Made by a program: the position numbers and the translations under genes. A DNA stretch of 64,000 bases from Atkinsonella hypoxylon (taxonomy: Eukaryota > Ascomycota > Sordariomycetes > Hypocreales > Clavicipitaceae): the NCBI GenBank assembly GCA_000729835.1, contig JFHB01000038.1:144884-208883 (forward strand), read 5' to 3'. The notes under the pieces were generated by a model that was not told where the DNA came from, searched no databases, and saw nothing but the letters and a program-made list of their open reading frames with translations. Below, one piece after another: positions 10,201 through 22,009 of this stretch. How positions within the stretch are numbered: the first letter of the stretch is position 1; each line of letters starts with the position of its first letter.

Positions 10201-11581
10201 TTAAGTTAGCAGTAGTAGCAGACTTATATAATTTTGTTAATAGCGTTATTATTACTAATATCTTTACTTATATATTATAGAATCTTCGTTAATTGTTATA
10301 TAAAGGGATATCTAAATTAACAATAAAGCTAATAGATTTGCTTTTTTAATAGAAAAAATGTAGCTACTTCTGTAGCTTTTAGAGTTCACTATAGGTGTTT
10401 CTATTTCTAGATAATAGAAACCTTTTAGTTGCCTTAAATTAGTACGTTTTTAAGGTTGTTAAGCTTTATATATATCTTATCTATATTATTAATGCTATAT
10501 AGAAACAGAGTGCTTATATTAATTATATAGAATGTAATTAGGCTAAAGACTATTAAAACTATAATAAAGCCTATTAAAGTTGCTAATCTTGCGCTAAATG
10601 TAATTATATAGTATTAATTAGATAGATTTATCTTTAATAAAGGCATTTTCTTTACTAGTGCCTATACTTAGTTAATTCTAGCTGTTAATATACCTACTGC
10701 TCTAGTGTTAAGTAAAATGCCTCTAAATATCTTACTAGAATAACGTTCTTTTAATATATAAGATAATAAATATAATAAGGGATCTATAGAATTTAATTAA
10801 TCTTCTATAAATAGGTCTTCTTTATATAGAGTATACTAGTAGGCTTCTTCCTTAAGGTTCTAGAAGATAGCTCTATTATCTATAGTTACAGCATTAGTAA
10901 AGAATTATATAATTGTTAGCTAAGGGGTTTTTCCTTTACTAGCTATATTAGATTCTTTAATAAATACTTTACCTATATCTTAAGTATTATTAGAACTATT
11001 ATTCTATATAGGTTTACTTAATCCTTTATAAGTCTATAGATAGGCTTTAAATTTACTATTTAAAGGAGGGGTTCTATATTTCTTATTATTCTACTATCTT
11101 TACTATACTTCTTAACGTTCTTTTTTACTGTACTTTATTAACTAATATTCTTCTTTTCTATAGATAAAGTGGCGTTATTTTTTAGTCTTGCTTCTGCTAT
11201 AGCTAGGGTCTCTTAAACGTTAATATTAATAGTCTATATAGAGGGTTTTGTTATTAATATTAAGTTAGTTAAATCTAGCGTAGAATTAGCTAATTTCCTT
11301 CTATACTTCTACAATACTAATTAACTTTTGTAGGTTGCTAATAAGCTCTTAGAATGTTGCGTTAGTTGTAAATTTAGCTTAGCTACATTTAGGGATGCCT
11401 CTAACTGCTTAGAGGGTCTGCTTAATAAGTTCGGAATTGTCTATAAGAGGGTTAAAAAGGCTATTATAGATATCTTAAAGGTTCTAGATTATTATATTAA
11501 GGCAGTTAAGCATAGATTTATTAGGGTTCTTAGTAATTATATTATGCAATATAATGCTATTCTATCTTTAGCAATAGAACT
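7280..11581 (-). pseudogene. Ty1/copia gag-pol remnant (Copia-H), 5' end lost
   Basis: Reading the minus strand from 11581 leftwards gives gag-like sequence near 11300-11580, then pol, then the end of RNase H. The RNase H part is clear at about 7600-8100: a block resembling SSQIGYVIVL of fungal copia elements appears as LSFQIEYIIILG, preceded by INRSFINNKD where D is expected in place of N. The end of pol near 7420-7540 keeps ANLITK and NKALKSFINNNK, matching the usual ADAMTK and NKALERF ends. Stops are frequent and mostly replace Gln or Trp. One 60-codon frame (9243-9425, minus) is still open but is only part of pol. The 5' LTR and start of gag are missing at 11581, where a Copia-A LTR begins. 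Confidence 0.85.
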
Positions 11582-11916
11582 TGTTAAAAATAAGCTACCC
11601 TGTATAGCCTATTTTTATGCTTGCTAGTTGCCTGTTAGTTGCTCTATTACGTAACCCTAACTAGGTCTTGTTACGTTGATTTTTGGTAGAGATATCGCTG
11701 TTACTAGATGCAAAACATCTAGAATCGACTAAGGCAAAGTTGCCTAACCTATAGTTAACTTTAACAGCGATTTTCTCTATAACTAGCAATGGTAGAAATT
11801 CAAGAAGTATACTATTTAAAAGCTAAGAATTAGGGCTATCTAATAGTATAATTGTTGGATAGAGTTGCTTATAAGGGTTGCTTGTTATTAGTAGAATTTG
11901 TTAAATTGTACATATA

Positions 11917-12239
11917 TATTATGGACTCGAGCCTTAGGCTCGGGTCTTTTAGTAGAGAGAGGACAGCAGGAGAGAGACAGAGATCTATATAGGTAAAGGG
12001 ATAGAAGCGAGCTGCATTTATCTAGGGGTTAGCTAGGCTTTACTAAGCTTTAGAGAGAGAACCTTAGCTATAGAGTATATACTAAAAGGGGCTTTTAAGA
12101 GAATAAACCTATCTCTAAATATATAGTATAAGAGTATAAAGAGGCTTCTAGTTCCTTCTCTCTTTCTTCTTTTCTCTCTATAATTATAGTTCTTATTATA
12201 AACGCTAGTTAGTAGTAGCTCCTAAGCTAGTCTATTATA
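11917..12239 (+). repeat. 5' LTR of Gypsy-B
   Basis: 323 bp, starting TATTATGGACTCGAG (TGTTAT with one G-to-A change) and ending AGTCTATTATA (AGTCCATTACA with two C-to-T changes). The outer first ~100 bp keep GC-rich wording such as GAGCCTTAGGCTCGGG; the inner part is more decayed. A matching but differently decayed copy is at 19679-20001. Confidence 0.9.
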
Positions 12240-15200
12240 TACTATAATTATTCTATAGATAGAACACTAGTAAGAATAATATTATTTAGTTATAGCAATA
12301 AGGGCCTAGCTAGCTAGCCTAAACACCCTTTTAACCTCTATAAAGAGGTAGAGAAAAGTACAGTAGAAATTAGCTAGAAAGCAGTAGAAATTACAGTACT
12401 TTATAAGTTAGTTAAGAGCTAATCTCTATAAATAAAGGAACTATAATGCTTTATAATAGACTATATATAGATAAAGAAGTAGCTTTAAGCTGCAGTAGGC
12501 TAGTAGCTAAAGGAACTTAAATAGAAGCCTTTACCTATAGTAAACCCTTATAATAGAAATAAATAGAGCTTTTAGGCTTAATAAATAGTAATTACCTAAA
12601 AGCTCTAGGCTAATAGCGCCTTTATAGGTATAATATAGAACTAGTAGTACTATTTATACTAAAGCTTATTGCCTAAGGTCTAGTAAAGAGTAGCTACTTA
12701 TTATAAGGTAGGTAAAGTAAAAGAATATAATATATAGAGATTCCTTAATTACTTAAAATTAGTCTTTATAGATTCTTACTAGTAGAATTAAGCTTTAATT
12801 AAGCTTAATTAGCTTTAATAAAGTAGTAATAAGTAGTTTATAGAATTCTATATTTATTTTAAAGAGAAAATTATATTAGTAGAAAGAGCTAACTAGAATA
12901 ATAGTATAAAGTTAGCTAAGTTATAGATAGCGCTTAATAAGGAAATAAAGGATTATAGTATAAAGAGAGATATTCTACATTATAACTACCTTTAGGCAGT
13001 AGAGCGCTACTATAGTATTACGCTAAACCTTAAGTTATATTATATTAAGGAATAGTATTAGTAGAAATACAGCTTTAGCTCTAAAGAGCCTTAGAATAGT
13101 AACACTAAAATAACTAAAGTTAATACTATAGAAACCTAATAAAAATAGAAAGAAAGCGCAAAGAAATTTAGAGTAAAATAATTAAATAAGGATATTCTAT
13201 AAATAAAGTAAGTATTTAAAGCTAAACTTAAGAAACACTATTAAAAGAGGTAATACCTTTAATATAGGTTATTTTAGCACTATATTTAAGGATATAGATT
13301 GTAACTAGTAAAGTGTAAGCTAAAATTAACTAGTGTATAGGTAGTAGCTATAGATAATATATAGAAGAAGAACTCTAATAAGTTAGAAAAAGGCTTACCT
13401 TTAGCCTTAAGCTTAATATAGAGGTAAAGGTAATATAAATAATATAATAACCCTTACTTAATAAGCAGCTAAAAGAAGAATATAAAGAGATAACTAAAAA
13501 AATAAATATATTACTATTCTTTATCTCTATACTCTTTAACTAACTATTATTCTATAATATATAAATAAATAGTAAGTATAACTACTTTACTATAATAAGT
13601 AAGAGTTTAGTGTAATACCTTAGCCTAAAGTAAGTTCTATTGCTATATAAAAGAATAGTATAAATAGTAGTAAAGGTTAAATAGTAGTTCTATAATAGCT
13701 ACTAAAGAAGCACCTTAATTGCTTCTTTAGTTTACCTATAGGTAGATATTAACAGCTAGGTCTTTCTAGTAGTAGCCTATATAATTCTAGGCTTAACCTA
13801 AAATTATATCTTTAGAAGTCTATAGTTAGCCTATAATAAAGTTATCCTTAATGCTACTAGCTAGAGCTTATTAGTAAGTAAGGCTAAAGGCCTTATAATC
13901 TAAGCAGTAAGCTCTTAGGGCGTTAAGGACCTAATAAAACTAGTGTTAATAGCAGTTTATAGTACTTTAATAAAATAGAGTAAGAGCTAAGAAGTTACTA
14001 TATATTTTATTGCTATAAGCCTTTAGGAAATTACCTCTATATTATTGTTATAAATCTCCCTAGAAGGTTTTAGTTTACTAATGCTACTACTTAAATTAGA
14101 GGATTTTTATAATCTTTTTAAAGAAGAGAAAGCTTAAGGCCTTCTGCTGTATAGAGAAGAGCTAAATTACTATATTAGGCTAAAACAGCAGCTAAATAGC
14201 TCCTTACTGTTACTACTATAGGCTTTACTATATAATATACTATAGAACTATTTATTAGAAATTAGAAAGTAGGTAATAAACTTAATAGATAAAGAGTAAA
14301 TTTAAGCTAGCTTCTTCTTAATAGTAATGCTTATTCTTTTAGCTAAAAAGCTAAGTAAAGGTTAGTAATTCTATATTAATTATTAAGCTCTTAATAAGAT
14401 TATAGAATAAAACTATTACTCTTTTCTCTTAATAAAAGAGATATTTAGGTTATTATTAGAGGTATATTAGTTTACTAAGCTAGATATATAGTTAGCCTTC
14501 TATAGAATCTAGATAGTAAATAGTAAGAAGTACCTTATAGCGTTTTATACTTAGTTTAGCCTCTTTAAATAGCTAGTTTACCCCTTTAGGTTAGTAAAGG
14601 CTCTAGCTATATTCTAATAATATATTAATAGTGCACTAAAAGAGGCCCTTAGGGATTATATAACTGCTTATTTAAATAACGTTCTTATTTATATAGAGAG
14701 TTTTAGGAAAAACTATATATATAAGGTATAAAGAATCTTAGAAAAGTTATAGTTAGTAGGGCTACACTTAGATCTTAAAAAATACTACTTTACTACAACT
14801 AAAGTTAAATACCTTAGCTTTATAGTAGTAGTAAAGAGAGAGATATACCTAGATCTAAAGAAGATTATAGCTATTTAGAAGTAGTAAGCTTCTATTAAGT
14901 TATAAAGGGTATAAAGCTTCTTTAAATTTATAAACTTTTACTATAACTTTATATTAAATTTTTTAGATATTATAGAGCTTTTAGTTAACTTAATAAAGAA
15001 AGAAGTTCTATTTTAGTAAATAAAGAAATATAAGAGGTTATTTATAAGGCTTAAGGAAGCTTTTACTTTATACCTAGTTTTAGCCTAGTAGAACTCTAAG
15101 AAGAATATAGTAGTAAAGGCTAATTACTTAGAAGAGGCTCTTAGTAGCTATTTATTCTAATATAATAAAGCTAGTATACTTTAGCCTATAGTATACTATT

Positions 15201-17170
15201 TAGCGAGGTTATCTTTAGCTTAATATAACTATACTATTTATAATAAAGAGCTTTTAGTAATAATATCTTGCCTTAAAGCCTAAGCAGTAAAGTTATAGAG
15301 AGTAGTGTGCCTCTTTATAATTCTTACTAACTATAAGAATCTAGAATACTTTATATCTCTATAAAAGATCTTTAAGCGTTAAGCTAGGTAGATAGAGCTT
15401 CTCTCTCTCTTTAACTACTATCTATAATACTGCCTAGAGCTATAGGTAGAGCAGCTAAATATATTATTATAATAAAAGTAGAATTAAAAAAGAGTAATGC
15501 TGTAAATAGGCTAGGTCCTCTAGCCTCTCTCTATTAGCTATTTTAGCACTCTCTATAGAGATAAAGAGAAAAAGAAGGTTATAGAAGATATTGCAGTAGA
15601 AATAGCTAGTAAAGTAACGCTAGAAAGTTAACTAGCTAAGGCTTTATAGGTACTAGCTAAAGTAATACTGTTTCTAAATAAACACTTATAAAGCCTATAG
15701 AACTAAGAAGTATAGAAAGACTTAGTATACCTAATAAGGTTAAATATAGTCTAAAAGGAAGAGAGAAGGTTTCTATTAAAGATAAAAATATAAGAATAAA
15801 TTATAGACTGTACTTTTAATATATAAAAGGCATTAGTTTACTAAGGCTGCCTTTAGGTTCTTAAGTATAAGCTATTAACTACTATACTAATATATAAAAT
15901 ATATAAGTTACTAATATTAAGCTACCTAGAATAAAATACTACGTTTTAAGCATTAATATATAACTATTACTAGAATAGGCTATCCTAAGATATTACTTAA
16001 TATATCTAAAACTACTACTATTATAGCAGCTAGAAAAGTAGAAGGTTATAGTAAGGCCTCTTACAACCTATTTTAGTGCTAAATAGGTATTAGTTATAGA
16101 TCTCTATAGATTTTATAATAGATTTACTAGCGCTAAACTAAGCTATACTCTCTTACTTAATAGTTATTACTAATTAACTTTTAAAGTATATATAGTTAAA
16201 GGCAATAACCTCTATAAAGGTAGAGAAATATATCTAGTAGTTTAAGTATTATTAGTAGTAGTTTTATAGGTTTCTAAAATAAATTATCTCTAACTATAGT
16301 TTAGATTAGTTAAGTACCTTTTAAACTACTTTTTATTACTTTATTAGAATTAAATAATTACTATTTATATTCTATTACCTATAGATAAATAGTAGAATAA
16401 AGAGAGTTAATTAAGAAGTATAAGTAATTCTATAGATTATAGTTGCTTTTTTATAGTTTAACTAGCTTAAATATCTCTCTATATATTAGCTAGCTATTAA
16501 TAATAGAAATTCCTTAGTAATTAGTATAAGTTTAAACTAAGCAATATATAGGTATAATATAGACCTTATCTAAAAGCTTATAGATAAAAGAGAGTTCTAA
16601 GTTTTATATAAAGGGTAAGCTTTAGTATTTCTTAAATAGCTATAAAAAGGTATAAATATTGCTTAAGCTATAATTAACTTTACCTAGTAAAGGTAGTAAG
16701 AGCAGTTAAATAGAAGCTATAGGCTAGTAGAATAGTATAAGGTAAAGAACTTAGTTTAGCTAATACTCTATTATATTAAAATAAACTACTTAAGTTAGAA
16801 GCTTAATTAGGTTATAGTAAAGTATATAGTTATAGATATACTAATACCTTTAACTATAAAGTTAGATATTTTACTAAAAATTTACCTAGTTTTTTATATT
16901 AACTTTATTAAGTAAGTAGTAATAAACCTCTTACCTTCTTAGTAGCTAATAGACTTAAGGCTTAGTCTTAAGCTAACTATAATAGATATTAACCTATCCC
17001 TTAAGGAATATAGAGTAAAGGAAATTTTAGCTGCTAAAAACGCTTTAGGCTAAAGGAGATACTATTAAGTGCTTATTAAGTAAGTAGAATTTATTTAGCT
17101 TATATAGAAACTACTAAAAAACTTTCTTAATATAGAGGCACTAGATTAATTTAAGTTATAGTAAAGAGAC
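12240..17170 (+). pseudogene. Gypsy-B gag-pol relic
   Basis: Gag occupies roughly 12330-13500 and a protease-like region about 13500-13950. The reverse transcriptase starts near 14390: FTKLDI, a stop for Gln, then LAFYRI match the FTKLDIQxAFxRIR block of fungal gypsy elements. YPFRLVKALAIF matches the PFGLxNAPATFQ block. The catalytic box at 14669-14680 reads YLNN where Y(I/V)DD is expected. RNase H follows at about 15050-15420, integrase at about 15900-16500. Near 17020-17160 the frame reads ILAAKNALG, then VLIK, stop, VEF and LLKNFLNIEALD, resembling the chromodomain end of Tf1/MAGGY-type integrases. Nearly all breaks are TAA or TAG at expected Gln or Trp codons; no intact frame remains. 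Confidence 0.88.
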
Positions 17171-19678
17171 ACTTAATTTAATAATAGGCCTAGTAAAGGT
17201 GCAGTAAAATTTTATATAGACTTTAACAACAACTTAGTTTCTCTTTAACTAAAAAAAAAACAAAAGAAAATAAACTCCTCTTTATAGAGGCTTATATAGC
17301 TATAAAAAAAAAAAATAAAATAAAGGAAATTTCTTAGTAAGTAGTAAGAGAGCGTTAATACTTATAGCGTAAAGGTATAACTACTTAAAAGGCACTCTAT
17401 TGCTCTCTAGGCAGTTATAAAATAGAAGCTAAAGAAACTATATAGTGTCTCTAGAGTAGCGTAAAAGCTAAAGCTAAAATAGCAGTACTAGCAGAAGATA
17501 TAGAGGCTAGAGTAGGTAAGGATATAACTAGTACTCTAGATTAAGGCTCTACTCTAGTAGGTATAAGTAAGAATATAATGTCTTAAATAGCTTAGTGCTT
17601 TAGGTATAAAGGTATAGTTCTAAGAGAGAGAAAGATAAAGAAAAAGAAGGCTAAAGGGGCAGTAAGCTAGGTTAAAGTTATATACTCTAGGAATATAGAT
17701 AGTAATTAGCGCTATAAGTAGTTTAAGCTTTTAAGCTCTACCTAAAGGTAGGTATATTTCTAGTGTATTACCTTAAGGTTATTCTATAAGAGCAAAAGAA
17801 CAATATATAGCAGTAGAGAAGCTTTATACAGCAGTAAGAGAGCAGTAGTAGTAAAGGTTAGTAGTATATAATAAGGTATAAGTATAGGTAAAGGCAATAA
17901 TAAAGGTATAGTAATAGCAGCAGTAGTAGTAGGTATAAAAGGGAATAAGAAGTTATTATTAATATCTATAGAGATATACTTATACTTATTAGGGTTAAAC
18001 TTATTATTCTCTAGAACAATAGAGGCTATAGTACTCTTATAGGTTGTAGAAGAAGAGAGAGTAAGTATAAAAGAGCTATTAGCTTAAGTTATATAATAAA
18101 GAGAAAAAAAGAGTACAACCTTCTTTTCTATATAATTAGTAGTAAGTATATCCTTAAGAATAGTATTATAGTAATTATAAATGTTTAAGAACTTATAAGT
18201 AAGAATAGTTTAGTAGGTAAGCTAGCTAAAGTAAGAGAGAATTAATATAAACTTAACTATAAAACCTTAGTTAATAAGTTTCTATATTCTAGTAAAGTAA
18301 CACTATAGATAAAAATACTTAGTAAAAAGGCTTAGATTCTAGATACAGCCTCTATACCTCTATATATATAGTTAGTATCCTCTTCCTTAGCTAGAACAAT
18401 AGTTATATAAGCTCTTCTTATAAAAGTTATTACAATATAGTATATAAATATCCTTAAGAATATTGCTATTAAATAGCTCTAAATTATCTAAGTCCCCTTA
18501 TATAAAGAAACTATAGATATAGCAGTAATAAGGGACTATTAGCGCTGTTAAAGTAGAGGTAGTAGAGGCACTAGCGCTAGTAATATAGCTATTAAAGTTC
18601 TAAATATATTCTAGGTTAATAAAGGAATAAGCTATATATAGATAAAGAAGTAGTGTACTCTAGGCTAATAGAACAACATTTTGCAGTTCTAATTAGCTAG
18701 CTACTTATAGTTAGATAAATTCTATTTAAAGGTAATAGAAGAGGGTTCTTTTACGTTAAAAGAAGCAGTAGTAGCTATATAGTGTAAGAAGGAATTTTAG
18801 GAAGTAATAATAGAATTATTTATTTATAATAAAGAGGTAAAATATAATATAAAGGAGAAAAGAAAAGGTAAAAGAGAGAGAAAAGGAATTATTTATTTTT
18901 ATATTAAAAATAGCTAAAGGCTAGCTACTAGTTTATTATACACTAAAGGGATAATAATAATAATAACTATTTATACTCTACTAGCTATTAGTTTATTGTA
19001 CGCTAAGAGAATAACACTAATAACAACTGTTTATACCCTACACCCTTAATAATACCTCTTATATATAGATAGGTTATATATAACTAATAACTATTTATAA
19101 TAACAATAAGAACAAGAGAGAAAGAGTGCCTCTTAGTTAATAAAAGGGATTATTATATAATAATTGCTTTAAACGTAAAAAGACCTAGAAGTATAAGCAG
19201 TTTACGCGCTAGCAACACTAGTATTACAGCTAACGCCTATATAATAAGTAGATAATTAATAGCTATATATAGAGGATTATAAGGTAGAGAGAGGTAGGGG
19301 GTTAATAGACCCTAGAAGAGTATAATTAAGCAGAAGGGGCGTAATTAATCTATTATAACGCAACTAATAAGTTAGTTAGTAGAGCAATTAACAGCTATTG
19401 CTTAGGTGCTATAGGCAATTAGAGGGAAGAGGGGTAGAGTAGATATTTATTTATATATTAGCCCTATAACGCTACACTAATAACTACTAGTGCATTAGTG
19501 CAGTAATAGAGCAGCTAGAGTAAAGCACCTAGGCGCAAACGTTATACTTCTATTTTTTTATAAGTAAATAATAAAGGAAATATAAAGAGAGAGCAGATAG
19601 AGTGTTAGCTGCTATTTACAGTACTTACTATATACAATAAAAGGGATTATTATAGAGCCTAAAAGGAGAAGGAAGGTA
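17171..19678. other. Unassigned 2.5 kb between Gypsy-B pol and 3' LTR
   Basis: Most gypsy elements have only a short untranslated stretch here, but this copy has about 2.5 kb. Both strands can be followed for tens of codons when expected transitions are allowed for. On the + strand a Gln-rich, Arg/Lys-rich, coiled-coil-like text with few strong stops runs from about 17440 to 18100. I see no family motif I can name on either strand. It could be an extra gene carried by the element, an antisense frame, or an old insertion. It ends with the purine tract before the LTR at 19679. Confidence 0.5.
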
Positions 19679-20001
19679 TATTATAGACTTAAGCCTTAAG
19701 CTTAAGTCTTTTAGTAAAGAGAGAACAGCAGAAAAGAGATAGAGATCTATATAGATAAAGGGATAGAAGTAAGCTGTATTTATCTAGAGGTTAGCTAAGC
19801 TTTACTAGGCCCTAGAGAGAGAACCTTAGCTATAAAGCATATACTAAAAGAGGCTCTTAAGGGGATAGACCTACCTCTAGATATATAGTATAAGGGTATA
19901 GGGAGGCTTCTAGTTCCTTCTCTCTTCCTCCTTTCCTCCCTATGATTATAGTTCTCATTATAGACGCTAGTTAGCAGCAGCTCCTAGGCCAGTCCATTAC
20001 A
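19679..20001 (+). repeat. 3' LTR of Gypsy-B
   Basis: 323 bp, starting TATTATAGACTTAAG and ending AGTCCATTACA. Its last ~90 bp (CTTCCTCCTTTCCTCCC and onwards) are almost undamaged, whereas its first ~200 bp carry many transitions. This is the mirror image of the 5' LTR. Confidence 0.9.
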
Positions 20002-20381
20002 ATATAGGCGTCTCGTTTGTATAGCTGTAAGTCGATTTTTTTGTTTTTATATAGTAAATCTTTTTGCGGAAATTATAAAGTAACCTATAAGCCCCTTCTA
20101 GCGACTACAGCCCGCTAATATAGTTAGTAGATCTATAAGGAACTAGAAAGATTTAAGATTCTACTCTCACTAAGTTTGTTACAGCGCTCTTAATATAAAG
20201 ATACTACTATTACAGTTATCTATTGCCTCTACGTGATCTATACTATACACTACAGCTTAATTTAGGCTGCTGCTGCTTCTACTACGTAATAATTGCTAGG
20301 AGCAATTACAGGTGCTAAATATAAGAGACTACTACCCTCTTCTATCTAGTTCTGTAATCTCTATTATTTTCAATAGGTTAT

Positions 20382-21076
20382 TGTTAAAAATAAGCTACCC
20401 TGTATAGCCTATTTTTATGCCTACTAGTTGCTCTATCACGTGACCCTCATTAGGTCTTGTTACATTGATTTTTGGTAGAGATATCGCTGTTACTAAATGC
20501 AAAACATCTAGAATCGACTAAGGCAAAGTTGCCTAACCTATAGTTAACTTTAACTGCGATTTTCTCCACAACTAGCAATAGTAGAAATTCAAGAAGTATA
20601 CTATTCGAAAGCTAAGAATTAGGGCTATCTAATGGTATAATTATTGGATAGAGTTGCTTATAAGGGTTGCTTATTATTAGTAGAATTTGTTAAATTATAT
20701 ATATAGGCGTCTTATTTGTATAGCCGTAAGTTGATTTTTTTATTTTTATATAGTAAATCTTTTTACGGAAATTATAAAGTAGCCTATAAGCCCCTTCTAG
20801 CGACTACAGCCTGCCGATATAGTTAGAGGGTCTATAAGGGACTAGAAAGATTTAAGATTCTACTCTTACTAAGTTTGTTACAGCGCTCTTAATATAAAGA
20901 TACTACTATTACAGTTATCTATTGCCTCTACGTAATCTATACTATATACTACAGCTTAATTTAGGCCGCTGCTGCTTCCACTACGTAATAATTGCTAGGA
21001 GCAATTATAGGTGCTAAATCTAAGAGACTACTACCCTCTTAGATATCTAGTTCTATAATCCCTATTATTTTTAATA
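20382..21076 (+). repeat. 5' LTR of Copia-A copy 1
   Basis: 695 bp, from TGTTAAAAATAAGC to TTTTTAATA. It matches 27501-28204, 52271-52967 and the minus-strand LTRs at 30294-30998 and 48556-49250. Internal short palindromes (…GCAAAGTTGC…, …TTGCTAGGAGCAA…) are shared by all copies. Confidence 0.92.
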
Positions 21077-21093
21077 GGTTATAAGCCCGGAAG
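21077..21093 (+). promoter_or_regulatory. Primer-binding site resembling half initiator-tRNA-Met
   Basis: GGTTATAAGCCCGGAAG directly follows the LTR. Two other copies read GGTTATAAGCCCAGAAG (52968-52984, and reversed just left of 30294). The complement of the anticodon-side part of fungal initiator tRNA-Met is GGTTATGAGCCC, so only one base differs, a TpG-to-TpA change typical of RIP. Drosophila copia also primes from a half-molecule of this tRNA, which fits the absence of the usual TGG start. Confidence 0.65.
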
Positions 21094-22009
21094 ACCTATC
21101 TGCAAGCTGTTAGCCCGCTAAAAATCTACTATTGTGTACTGTATTACCCACTAGAAGCTATATTAAGACCTGCGCTAGCAGCTATCGCTGCTAAAATCAT
21201 TAGTAGCTTGCTAGAAGCTATTAATACCTGCTGTACATACATCGCCAGCCACTATACTAGTGTTTTCATTCTGCCCACCCTGTGCCTCCTGCACTAGTAC
21301 TATACACCCTATGTATATACACTTTTGAAGCTATTCTCAATAGCTAGGTTCTATTGTTGCGCAACATTAAAATATATATATCTGCATACATTACATTTGC
21401 ACTGCGAATCGTTTTATTAAGCACTGCCTAATCAATTATTTCTATTAAGAAATAAGCTTAGCGCTGCACTGTATTGCTTGTTGTTGTTGTTATATTGTGC
21501 ACCCTATGCACCTCTGTTAGTAGCTATACTACAATTTGTAGTGCACGCCTAATAGCTCTTGTTGCGGATATTCCTATGTTTTTAGTTGCAGAATTAATTT
21601 GTGTAGTAATCCTACTAGTTAGGATTTTGAAGTAGGAATTAGCTGGATATCCCTAAATTAGCTGTGCCTAGGTCTCCACTAATTTATTGGAACCTAATTA
21701 GAGAAGAATCTCCTGAATTTTTTGGCTAAAAATAGCTAGGACCTGTGTTTTGTGCCCCTTACGACCGCTTGTTAATCTGGTCTGCTATATAAATTGTATA
21801 TGCATACAGATCGCAATATAACGCAGCCTTTAGAGCCTGTTATACCTATTACAAAAGAAATTAGAGAAAAATCTTAGTATAATTTCTGAAGATATAGGGC
21901 ACTTCTAGGCCTATAATAGAGCAATCTATTGATATCTAGTAGAGGTTATTACTGTTATTTACTACCTTTTCCACTGTAATTTAGGCTATAATTAGCTATA
22001 AAGAGCGTT
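21094..22009 (+). other. Long untranslated leader of Copia-A copy 1
   Basis: About 0.9 kb between the primer-binding site and the first gag-like codons. It keeps more G and C than the coding part, for example CATCGCCAGCC and CTGCCCACCCTGTGCCTCCTGC near 21240-21290. It is conserved in the copies at 29370-30280 (reversed) and 52985-53920. It has no long frame, but contains stem-loop-like words such as ACTACAATTTGTAGT near 21527. It may hold packaging or translation signals. Confidence 0.55.

Larger units (their letters stand above)
11917..20001 (+). mobile_element. Complete Ty3/gypsy retrotransposon, Gypsy-B (8085 bp, RIP-decayed)
   Basis: Two LTRs of 323 bp each (11917-12239 and 19679-20001) enclose 7.4 kb. 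The element is flanked by the 5 bp direct repeat ATATA at 11912-11916 and 20002-20006, and it interrupts a Copia-A LTR that reads continuously when it is removed. LTR ends are TGTTATRGACT and AGTCCATTACA, inverted at the termini. A purine tract (AAAAGGAGAAGGAAGG) precedes the 3' LTR at about 19661-19676. Gag, protease, reverse transcriptase, RNase H, integrase and a chromodomain-like end can be followed in order, all with stop codons. Confidence 0.92.
11582..20375 (+). repeat. Copia-A LTR (704 bp) split by the Gypsy-B insertion
   Basis: The LTR starts TGTTAAAAATAAGC at 11582 and runs to 11916; its remainder is 20002-20375, ending TTTTCAATA. Removing the 8085 bp insertion and one 5 bp duplication leaves 704 bp, the same as the LTR at 27501-28204. 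GGTTAT follows at 20376-20381, the first bases of a Copia-A primer-binding site, and then another Copia-A copy begins. The left flank is Copia-H gag. So this was the 5' LTR of a copy whose interior is now missing. Confidence 0.85.
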
